Part shown: piece after piece, positions 48,880 to 56,701 of the stretch
How the letters are laid out: the number at the start of each line of letters is the position of its first letter
How positions within the stretch are numbered: the first letter of the stretch is position 1
NCBI RefSeq assembly: GCF_003286085.1
Contig: NW_020825340.1
Span: 1,302,001-1,366,000, forward strand
Length of the DNA stretch: 64,000 nt
Source: Drosophila persimilis
Lineage: Eukaryota > Arthropoda > Insecta > Diptera > Drosophilidae
Direction of reading: 5' to 3'
Program-made: the position numbers and the translations under genes
Notes under the pieces: generated by a model
Databases searched by the model: none
What the model was told of the DNA's origin: nothing
Seen by the model: the letters and a program-made list of their open reading frames with translations, nothing else

Positions 48880-49003
48880 GAAATATGTAACGGGTGTAAC
48901 GAGCGGTCCACTGTCGTGCCTTGGGATTGGGGTCCGCCAGCAGCGATAGACGTCTGATGAACACAATAAGATTCTCAGTGATCATGGCCGGCGATCTTCC
49001 GTC
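48880..49003 (-). pseudogene. decayed E2-like fragment, copy 1
   Basis: Minus-strand sequence still reads SPAMITENLIVFIRRLSLLA, then DPNPK and ARQWTARYTR. This matches the SPALTVEKILLSIRSLLSDPNPE and RQWTxRYAQ parts of the neighbouring E2-like genes, with an internal deletion of about 75 nt between them. The N-terminal part and the catalytic region are missing. It is the remains of a third, older tandem E2 copy between genes A and B. Confidence 0.7.
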
Positions 49004-49088
49004 CGACTGCTCCCCGTCTTGACGAACTCGCGGATGATATGACGAAAGTATTTTGCAATTTCTACGAAACATTTTCACAGCCTACGTC

Positions 49089-49094
49089 TTTATT
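49089..49094 (-). terminator. polyadenylation signal of E2-like gene B, copy 1
   Basis: AATAAA on the minus strand in a CTTTATTTCAGTC context shared with gene A. Confidence 0.6.
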
Positions 49095-49224
49095 TCAGTC
49101 AAAAAATGATTGTATGTATATGTTACCATGTAGCTCATGTTCATGTGTGTTTAGTGACAGATACCAACAAAGATGCTCAAAGAATTTGGAAAACGCTGTG
49201 TATCCGTGGATGAGATGTTTGGGA

Positions 49225-50082
49225 TTATTCAGACGTTGAGTCCACTGGCTGGGCGTAGCGGGCGGTCCACTCCTGTGCCCTGCGGTCGTGCTGCTCGCGG
49301 TTCGTCTTGTACAGCTGGGCAGCGGCGCCGTTCAAGGGGCTCTCGGGGTTGGGGTCCGACAGCAGCGACCGGATGGACAAAAGTATCTTCTCCACGGTCA
49401 GGGCGGGCGACCAAGCCGAGTGAAGAATATCCACGCAGATATCTTGGCGGTAAATATTGCAGTGGTACACCCTTGTACGGAACAGTATAGCCGGTGGTCG
49501 AGCCGGGTACGTCTGCGGAAAGTGAAGGCGTAGTTCAAAGTGGCCGCCCTCGTAGGGCGTGCCCAAGGGCCCGAGAATAACGGCCTTCCAGACGTAGATA
49601 CAGTCGTCCACTAACTCCACCGTGCACCCGTCCGTCGGATCGCTCGTCATTTTCGCCATCTCCCTGTGGAGGCGGCGTACGCCTAATTCAGTGCCCATTA
49701 CATTTTCTGGCGCCGCAGCTCCACGGCCAGCGGTCATAGCATGCGGCATTTCAAGATCGGCACGAAGTTCGAAGTTCTCACGGGTTATGAGGTGCCAGCC
49801 ACCATCCAAATAACCGTTGACGCGGGCGCGGTTAGTCTCGCGGCGGTTGACAACGGGAGGGTCCTCAGCGGGCGGCTGGTTGGGAGCGATCTGGATTGCA
49901 CGGCGCCGGCTGGCAGCGGTGGTGGTCCTGCGGCGCCGGCTAGCAGTGGTGGTGGTCCTGCGGCGCCCGTGAACGGATATGGCCTCCACTGCGCGGAGGA
50001 ACGCAGCGCGTCGGGTCAAGGGCGGGGCGGCAGGGGACGCCTGGTTGGCCGCCAAAATACGTGCACTTCTGCGGGGCGCCAT
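49225..50082 (-). CDS. ubiquitin-conjugating enzyme-like protein B, copy 1
   Basis: ATG at 50082 gives 285 residues in one coding exon, paralogous to gene A 1.9 kb away. The UBC fold (about 134-279) has VWKAVILGPLGTPYEGGHFE, SPALTVEKILLSIRSLLSDP and a catalytic Cys216 in DICVDIL. It shares the HCN (207-209) form of HPN and the Ala194 (YPARPP) at the E3-binding Phe position, so both changes predate the A/B duplication. The N-terminal extension has two Arg/Thr repeats instead of three, and its middle (NGYLDGGWHLITRENFELRA) is unrelated to that of A. The C-terminus is extended by VDSTSE. The upstream region, including a 58-nt leader intron and 27-bp repeats, matches gene A. The gene is likely expressed, since the frame is intact despite clear divergence from A. 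Confidence 0.85.
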   Translation of the reverse strand: MAPRRSARILAANQASPAAPPLTRRAAFLRAVEAISVHGRRRTTTTASRRRRTTTAASRRRAIQIAPNQPPAEDPPVVNRRETNRARVNGYLDGGWHLITRENFELRADLEMPHAMTAGRGAAAPENVMGTELGVRRLHREMAKMTSDPTDGCTVELVDDCIYVWKAVILGPLGTPYEGGHFELRLHFPQTYPARPPAILFRTRVYHCNIYRQDICVDILHSAWSPALTVEKILLSIRSLLSDPNPESPLNGAAAQLYKTNREQHDRRAQEWTARYAQPVDSTSE

Positions 50083-50525
50083 TACCTGCAAGACGGCAAA
50101 CAGCTTAGAAAACACTTTTACGGGGAATACGATAATTTCTTACGTTCAGATTATTGAAAATGTGATTTTTATTTTGCCAGAACGACTTACAACGTCGCAC
50201 ACGAAATGAAAGAGAGAGAGGTATGTTTTCCAGCAGTTTCTTTCGACTCGGTTTCCAGCACTGCTTCCTTTGACTCGGTTTCCAGCACAGCTTGCTTTGA
50301 CTCGGTTTCCAACACTACATTTTGCCCAGCTGTTTTGCCGTTTCTCTGTTTTGAACTTTCAAGTTTCCCCCGCCGTATACGATTCTGTATTGAATACAGT
50401 CACATAATTATATTGTACTGTATAGCCCCAGCAATAATACACAGGATTGGAATTGGGAGCTCTTTTAAGTTTTGTGTGGATTATAAATCCCACTGGCTTA
50501 ACAAACTGCTTTATTTGCAAAAGTT

Positions 50526-50621
50526 TTACGCCGACATGTAGTCCATGGCGGTGGTTCCGGTGCACAGCACGGTCTTCTTGCCGGCAGCCCAGCTCTGAAT
50601 GCTGCCCCTCTGCTTAGACAT
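50526..50621 (-). pseudogene. truncated start of the KHK-like gene at the duplication junction
   Basis: ATG 50621 followed by 30 codons identical in protein sequence to the start of the intact gene at 44857 (one silent change). The match ends at the junction (50531) and the frame then stops after one further codon (GCG TAA). The divergent promoter is intact, so a short useless or regulatory transcript could still be made. Confidence 0.85.
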
Positions 50622-50811
50622 CTCCTCTCCGCAATTTTGAATACAGTTTCATACAAGTTCCAACGGGGATAATATTTGAAATCTACGGCGTACTCGGGTG
50701 TGGAACAGCCTCCTTTTCTGGGAGACGAGCATTGAAATATCTCCGAATAACTTTCCGATCTCGACACTGAAACCATCAAAATTATTCGAAATTCAACAAA
50801 GAAAACAAACA
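50622..50811. promoter_or_regulatory. copied divergent promoter
   Basis: Copy of 44858-45047. It now serves an intact KHK-like gene on the plus side and only a 31-codon stub on the minus side. Confidence 0.6.
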
Positions 50812-51996
50812 ATGAGCCATCTGTGTGCCCCCAGCGTGATGAAGGCCGTGCTGTGCGTCGGCTGCACGGAGGTGGCGTACGTGACGAATGTGGAGCGGTT
50901 CCCCGAGAAGGGCTCGCGGGTGCAGTGCCAGAGCGCCTTCATGCAGCGCAACGGCAGGACCTCCAACGTGTGCACGGCCCTGCGCCTGCTGGGCGCCCGC
51001 GTGGAGCTCTTCGGGATGCTCAGCAGGCTGGGCACCTTCCGCATGGTGCTGGACGATCTGCGCCGCCGGGATATCGTCATCAGCAACTGCTCCTGGACGG
51101 ACGAGAGCCCCAAGTTCTCGACGATCATCCGGGAGAGAAGGACGGGCACCTGCACGGTGGTGCGCTGCACCAAGGCGTTCCCCTACGTGACGGCCAGGGA
51201 GTTCGAGAAGCTGGACCTATCCCTCTACGGCTGGGTGCACTTCGAGGCGCGCAGCGCCCGGGAGACTGTCCTGATGATGCGCCGCATCCTGGACCACAAC
51301 AACGGGCTGGCGCAGGAGGATCGCATTGTGGTGTCACTGCTGGTGTACGATGCCCTCGAGGACAACCTGGATCTGCTCAGCCTCTGCGACTATGTGCTGT
51401 TCGGCCGGCAGCTGGCCCTCGAGGTGGGCTGGAGCTCGGCGCACGTGGCCTGCGAGCAGTTGAACAGCGCCCTCCGGACGCCCCGGTCCATACGCACGCG
51501 CCGGCCATGCATCATCTGCCCGTGGGGCAAGCAGGGGGCGGTCTGCATGGACGCCCAGGGCAACTTCTACGAGCTGCCCGCCCACACGCCGAAGAGCATC
51601 GTGGACAGGATGGGCGACGGCGAGTGCTTCACGGCCGGCTTCATCTACGCCACCTTCGTGCGCAGGCGCGGCCTGAGCGGGGCCGTGGACTTTGCCAACC
51701 TCGTGGCCAGCCACAAGATCGCCAGCGTCGGCTTCGACGACATCGCCAACCTCCAGATCAGTCCGCAGAAGCTCGAGCCGCCGCCCGTTGAGGACAGCGA
51801 AAGGTCCTCAGAGTCCGAGGACCTCACCAACGAGCAGCGCACCTGCCGCAAGTACCTGAACCGACCCTTCTATACCTTGGAGCCACACAACAGCTCCATC
51901 CACGAGGCCGTCGTCGGCCCCGAGCCAGAGTCGGAGCCAATGTCGGAAGATACTGTGAAGGCTGCCTGGGAACGTTTGAGCAAGACGGCCTATTAA
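50812..51996 (+). CDS. ketohexokinase-like protein with degenerate active site, copy 2
   Basis: Encodes the same 394 residues as the gene at 45048. It has the same Ala in place of the fructose-binding Asp, the same GDGE in place of GAGD, and the same acidic tail. I see no nucleotide difference within the coding region. The promoter is also copied, so both genes should be expressed alike and dosage is doubled if the duplication is real. Confidence 0.85.
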   Translation: MSHLCAPSVMKAVLCVGCTEVAYVTNVERFPEKGSRVQCQSAFMQRNGRTSNVCTALRLLGARVELFGMLSRLGTFRMVLDDLRRRDIVISNCSWTDESPKFSTIIRERRTGTCTVVRCTKAFPYVTAREFEKLDLSLYGWVHFEARSARETVLMMRRILDHNNGLAQEDRIVVSLLVYDALEDNLDLLSLCDYVLFGRQLALEVGWSSAHVACEQLNSALRTPRSIRTRRPCIICPWGKQGAVCMDAQGNFYELPAHTPKSIVDRMGDGECFTAGFIYATFVRRRGLSGAVDFANLVASHKIASVGFDDIANLQISPQKLEPPPVEDSERSSESEDLTNEQRTCRKYLNRPFYTLEPHNSSIHEAVVGPEPESEPMSEDTVKAAWERLSKTAY

Positions 51997-52984
51997 AGGC
52001 AAAGACTCGAGAGGGGGAACTAGTCCAGGACTGTACGTTTGGGATACTCACAGTTTTCCTCTCCACTTCATAAGTCGATGGGGCTTTCCTCTCCACAGGC
52101 CAGCACATTGATGATCCACTCTACAGACTCCACTCTCCAGTCTCCAGTATGCGATGGTGCCAGTCGTGGCTGGAGGAGGAGGGAGGAGACTCGTCTTTGC
52201 TTTGTGCCCTCCAGTGGGACACGATATTTAGGGAGTAGCATGTGCCTCCTCGAATATAATGAGTTGTAATTGAACTTTAACTTAACACGAGTCTGTTCTC
52301 TTGTGTTGCAAAATGGCTTTCAAAGAAATCTGCTTTTGGCACAGCTGATTTTCAGCCAGTGCTGGAAAACGCCAGCACGAATTTCTCACTGGCGCGTATC
52401 AGAAAAGAGCTTCCAAAAGATAAAATGGAATGGCATCGATACTGTATCGATATGGTAATGAGATATTCCTGTTTTAAAAGATATTTGTTGGATGAATGCA
52501 TCGATTATTCTTACGATCTATCGCAAACAATTGACTCATCTTATATTTTGGTATCGCTGAGAGAAAATACTTCATCTTCATGTAATCGTCGCTATGCTTG
52601 GTGCGTGCTTAAATTATGCATCCATAAGTACGCTTTCTTGCGATATTTGTACATGTCTAATATATTTTCTCGATAGATAGACCGACATGTTCGATATATG
52701 ATCAATATCGATATATTCTTGAAGATACCCATCCCTATAAACGTTTCTTGCATACAAGTGTGCCCACAGCAGCATTCTTACAAAATATCGTCAGGAATAG
52801 TGTTGCCAGACTGCGAGATTTGTGTACCTCAAAAATGCAAAAAAATCAAAGCAAAAAAGTCGAGATCATGATGCAATTATACAAGGTGGTCTCGTCGTTT
52901 GGTCAGTTCTTCGACTGATAACACTAATTTTGCGCAGTAAAGTCTGTTATCATTGTGTGAGGCAAACAACTCACAGCCTGGGCC

Positions 52985-52990
52985 TTTATT
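52985..52990 (-). terminator. polyadenylation signal of E2-like gene A, copy 2
   Basis: Copy of the AATAAA at 47221-47226. Confidence 0.6.
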
Positions 52991-53082
52991 TCAGTCAAAT
53001 ATAAATTGTATATTATGTTAGTATGTTCTCATGGTGCCCGAAGAATTCGGAAAGTGTGGGATTATTCAGACTTTGTGGAATC

Positions 53083-53934
53083 TCAAGGCTGGGCGAAGCG
53101 GAGGGTCCACTGCCGTGCCATGCGGTCGTACTCCTCGCGGTCCGTCTTGTACAGCTCGGCAGCGGCGCCGTTCAAGGGGTTCTCGGGGTTGGGGTCCGAC
53201 AGCAGCGACCGGATGGACAAAAGTATCTTCTCCACGGTCAGGGCGGGCGACCAAGTCGAGCCCAGAATATCCACGCAGATAGCGCGGTAGAGTACGTTGC
53301 AATGGTAGACCTCTGTAAGGAACATCAAAAACGGTGGTCGAGCCGGGTACGTCTGCGGAAATTGAAGGCGTAGTTCAAAGTGGCCGCCCTCGTAGGGCGT
53401 GCCCAAGGGCCCGAGAATAACGGCCTTCCAGTCGTAGATACAGTCGTCCACTAACTCCACCGTGCACCCGTCCGTCGGATCGCTCGTCATTTTCGCCAAC
53501 TCCATGCGGAGGCGGCGCAGGCCTAATTTAGTGCCAAATTCGGTCAAAGCTCCAATGCCGGCATGGCTACCGGTGCCACGTTGTGGGTCGGGATTCTGGA
53601 GGAGCGTCACGATCGGTGCGGTGTCCTGCACAGGAAGACGGTTGGTACCGCGGCGATTGGTCCCGCGGCTATTGATCCCGCGACGGTTGGTAACGGGAGG
53701 GTCCTCAGCGGGCGGCTGGTTGGCAGCGCTCTGGATTGCACGGCGCCGGCTGGCAGTGGTGGTGGTCCTGCGGCGCCGGCTAGCAGTGGTGGTGGTCCTG
53801 CGGCGCTGGCTGGCAGTGGTGGTGATCCTGACGCGCCCGGGAATGGCCTCCACTGCACGGCGGAACGCAGCGCGTCGGATCAAGGGCGTGGCGGCAGGGG
53901 ACGCCAAAGTACGAGCACTTCTGCGGGGCGCCAT
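53083..53934 (-). CDS. ubiquitin-conjugating enzyme-like protein A, copy 2
   Basis: Identical 283-residue product to the gene at 47319-48170: UBC fold at 138-283, Cys220, HCN, Ala at the E3-contact position, and three Arg/Thr repeats. The leader intron (53995-53938) and upstream 27-bp repeats (54089-54169) are also copied. Confidence 0.85.
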   Translation of the reverse strand: MAPRRSARTLASPAATPLIRRAAFRRAVEAIPGRVRITTTASQRRRTTTTASRRRRTTTTASRRRAIQSAANQPPAEDPPVTNRRGINSRGTNRRGTNRLPVQDTAPIVTLLQNPDPQRGTGSHAGIGALTEFGTKLGLRRLRMELAKMTSDPTDGCTVELVDDCIYDWKAVILGPLGTPYEGGHFELRLQFPQTYPARPPFLMFLTEVYHCNVLYRAICVDILGSTWSPALTVEKILLSIRSLLSDPNPENPLNGAAAELYKTDREEYDRMARQWTLRFAQP

Positions 53935-54643
53935 TACCTGCAAGACGGCAAACAGCTTAGAAAACACTTTTACGGGGAATACGATAATTTCTTACGTTCA
54001 GATTATTGAAAATTTGATTTTAATTTCCCAGAATGACTCAAAATGTCGCACACGAAATGAAAGTGAGAGAGGTATGTTTTCCAGCAGTTTCTTTCGACTC
54101 GGTTTACAGCACGGCTTCCTTTGACTCGGTTTCCAGCACGGCTTCCTTTGACTCGGTTTCCAACACTACATTTTGCCCAGCTGTTTTGCCGTTTCTCTGT
54201 TTTGAACTTTCAAGTTTCCCCCGCCGTATACGATTCTGTATTGAATACAGTCACATAATTATATTGTACTGTATAGCCCCAGCAATAATACACAGGATTG
54301 GAATTGGCAGCTCTTTTAAGTTTTGTGTGGATTATAAATCCCACTGGCACAATAACTGCTTTATTTTCAAAAGTTTTGCGCCTGAAATGGGAACGATGCG
54401 ATACGGCGGGCACATAGCACAAATTCAAATCGTGTACATATACGGCTGGCTGTACTGAAACACATCTTGCTTGAAAAATAAAGTTTTAAATCAACATTTG
54501 AATAGCAACAAAAAGTGGAAAATAATGATGGTAGTTGCTGCTGGACGAACGCTCAATGGGGAATTAGTCCGAGCAGCCATACACGTGTTTGTGTGTGTTT
54601 CTATTGGATACATTCGATTAAAGTGCTGGATCCATATTCTAAA

Positions 54644-54767
54644 GAAATATGTAACGGGTGTAACGAGCGGTCCACTGTCGTGCCTTGGGATTGGGGTCCG
54701 CCAGCAGCGATAGACGTCTGATGAACACAATAAGATTCTCAGTGATCATGGCCGGCGATCTTCCGTC
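54644..54767 (-). pseudogene. decayed E2-like fragment, copy 2
   Basis: Copy of the fragment at 48880-49003, with the same deletion, so the decay happened before the block was duplicated. Confidence 0.7.
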
Positions 54768-54852
54768 CGACTGCTCCCCGTCTTGACGAACTCGCGGATG
54801 ATATGACGAAAGTATTTTGCAATTTCTACGAAACATTTTCACAGCCTACGTC

Positions 54853-54858
54853 TTTATT
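54853..54858 (-). terminator. polyadenylation signal of E2-like gene B, copy 2
   Basis: Copy of the AATAAA at 49089-49094. Confidence 0.6.
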
Positions 54859-54988
54859 TCAGTCAAAAAATGATTGTATGTATATGTTACCATGTAGCTC
54901 ATGTTCATGTGTGTTTAGTGACAGATACCAACAAAGATGCTCAAAGAATTTGGAAAACGCTGTGTATCCGTGGATGAGATGTTTGGGA

Positions 54989-55846
54989 TTATTCAGACGT
55001 TGAGTCCACTGGCTGGGCGTAGCGGGCGGTCCACTCCTGTGCCCTGCGGTCGTGCTGCTCGCGGTTCGTCTTGTACAGCTGGGCAGCGGCGCCGTTCAAG
55101 GGGCTCTCGGGGTTGGGGTCCGACAGCAGCGACCGGATGGACAAAAGTATCTTCTCCACGGTCAGGGCGGGCGACCAAGCCGAGTGAAGAATATCCACGC
55201 AGATATCTTGGCGGTAAATATTGCAGTGGTACACCCTTGTACGGAACAGTATAGCCGGTGGTCGAGCCGGGTACGTCTGCGGAAAGTGAAGGCGTAGTTC
55301 AAAGTGGCCGCCCTCGTAGGGCGTGCCCAAGGGCCCGAGAATAACGGCCTTCCAGACGTAGATACAGTCGTCCACTAACTCCACCGTGCACCCGTCCGTC
55401 GGATCGCTCGTCATTTTCGCCATCTCCCTGTGGAGGCGGCGTACGCCTAATTCAGTGCCCATTACATTTTCTGGCGCCGCAGCTCCACGGCCAGCGGTCA
55501 TAGCATGCGGCATTTCAAGATCGGCACGAAGTTCGAAGTTCTCACGGGTTATGAGGTGCCAGCCACCATCCAAATAACCGTTGACGCGGGCGCGGTTAGT
55601 CTCGCGGCGGTTGACAACGGGAGGGTCCTCAGCGGGCGGCTGGTTGGGAGCGATCTGGATTGCACGGCGCCGGCTGGCAGCGGTGGTGGTCCTGCGGCGC
55701 CGGCTAGCAGTGGTGGTGGTCCTGCGGCGCCCGTGAACGGATATGGCCTCCACTGCGCGGAGGAACGCAGCGCGTCGGGTCAAGGGCGGGGCGGCAGGGG
55801 ACGCCTGGTTGGCCGCCAAAATACGTGCACTTCTGCGGGGCGCCAT
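54989..55846 (-). CDS. ubiquitin-conjugating enzyme-like protein B, copy 2
   Basis: Identical 285-residue product to the gene at 49225-50082: catalytic Cys216, HCN, Ala194, two Arg/Thr repeats and the VDSTSE tail. It is the last gene of the array. Its upstream DNA matches the first copy only to 56249, so about 400 bp of 5' flank is shared before the sequences part. Confidence 0.85.
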   Translation of the reverse strand: MAPRRSARILAANQASPAAPPLTRRAAFLRAVEAISVHGRRRTTTTASRRRRTTTAASRRRAIQIAPNQPPAEDPPVVNRRETNRARVNGYLDGGWHLITRENFELRADLEMPHAMTAGRGAAAPENVMGTELGVRRLHREMAKMTSDPTDGCTVELVDDCIYVWKAVILGPLGTPYEGGHFELRLHFPQTYPARPPAILFRTRVYHCNIYRQDICVDILHSAWSPALTVEKILLSIRSLLSDPNPESPLNGAAAQLYKTNREQHDRRAQEWTARYAQPVDSTSE

Positions 55847-56404
55847 TACCTGCAAGACGGCAAACAGCTTAGAAAACACTTTTACGGGGAATACGATAAT
55901 TTCTTACGTTCAGATTATTGAAAATGTGATTTTTATTTTGCCAGAACGACTTACAACGTCGCACACGAAATGAAAGAGAGAGAGGTATGTTTTCCAGCAG
56001 TTTCTTTCGACTCGGTTTCCAGCACTGCTTCCTTTGACTCGGTTTCCAGCACAGCTTGCTTTGACTCGGTTTCCAACACTACATTTTGCCCAGCTGTTTT
56101 GCCGTTTCTCTGTTTTGAACTTTCAAGTTTCCCCCGCCGTATACGATTCTGTATTGAATACAGTCACATAATTATATTGTACTGTATAGCCCCAGCAATA
56201 ATACACAGGATTGGAATTGGGAGCTCTTTTAATTTTTGTGTGGATTATATAATTACATCATGGTCGAGATATTCTGCAGAACGCAATCTTTTTTCTCCAG
56301 GGATCTGCACAGTCCCTTGGGCAGATGTTGAGCTTCTCCTAAGCAATGGGTATCGTATCAGCATCAGCTCTGTGTATGCCAATGGGATTTACTACAATAT
56401 CAGG

Positions 56405-56410
56405 TTTATT
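56405..56410 (-). terminator. AATAAA after the 56.5-kb minus frame
   Basis: Canonical hexamer about 70 nt beyond the TAG at 56480-56482. Confidence 0.3.
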
Positions 56411-56479
56411 CTAGGAAAATTGAGCCTGAAACTGCAGCTGTCACGTGTTTTCCCCGACGCTTGCGTTGGCGAGGAGAAG

Positions 56480-56701
56480 CTACGCCGAGAACTCCGCGAG
56501 AGAAGGGTTTACGGTTACCAGGGCTCGATACATTACCGTATCGGTCCCCTCCACGGCCAATGCTGGGCCCCATTCCCGACGCCTTGGATGGACGGGCACA
56601 GCGTGGTGTTCGCCAGGCTTGAGGTGCGTATGGATGTGGTGGAGGACTGCGGCGATATCGAACAGTTCCAAGAAGTAGTAGCCCCAACCGGACCTCTCCA
56701 T
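56480..56701 (-). CDS. possible small gene beside the array (strand uncertain)
   Basis: Minus-strand ATG frame of 73 codons starting MERSGWGYYFLELFDIAAVL. The frame stays open upstream to about 56767 and reads GGYFIGIGTSF before the Met, so this may be the last exon of a longer gene. AATAAA at 56405-56410 lies about 70 nt after the TAG. The plus strand is also open across the same DNA (within 55970-57058), with a plausible stretch including GYQGSIHYRIGPLHGQCWAP. At most one is likely real. I favour minus because of the poly(A) signal and amino-acid composition. I do not recognise the family. Confidence 0.3.
   Translation of the reverse strand: MERSGWGYYFLELFDIAAVLHHIHTHLKPGEHHAVPVHPRRREWGPALAVEGTDTVMYRALVTVNPSLAEFSA

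Larger units (their letters stand above)
44767..50530. repeat. tandem duplication, unit 1 (5764 bp)
   Basis: From the sixth base of 'caccgaCATGTAG' within the minus KHK-like gene to 50530. Every base I compared in unit 1 recurs 5764 bp downstream, apart from two substitutions (c44822 against a50586, and g50469 against t56233). Unit 1 carries the start of the minus KHK-like gene, the plus KHK-like gene, two E2-like genes and a decayed E2 fragment. Its last 45 bp (50486-50530) have no counterpart at the end of unit 2. Confidence 0.95.
50531..56249. repeat. tandem duplication, unit 2 (5719 bp)
   Basis: Near-perfect copy of 44767-50485. It begins inside the copied KHK-like start region and ends at 56249, after which the sequence is unrelated to either unit 1 or the homologous flank of E2-like gene A. 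Confidence 0.95.

Noticed and set aside
44767..56249. Array explained purely as an assembly error
   Set aside because: Not excluded, but the inconsistent right edge and the precise junction inside the KHK-like gene suit a biological rearrangement better; kept as an alternative.
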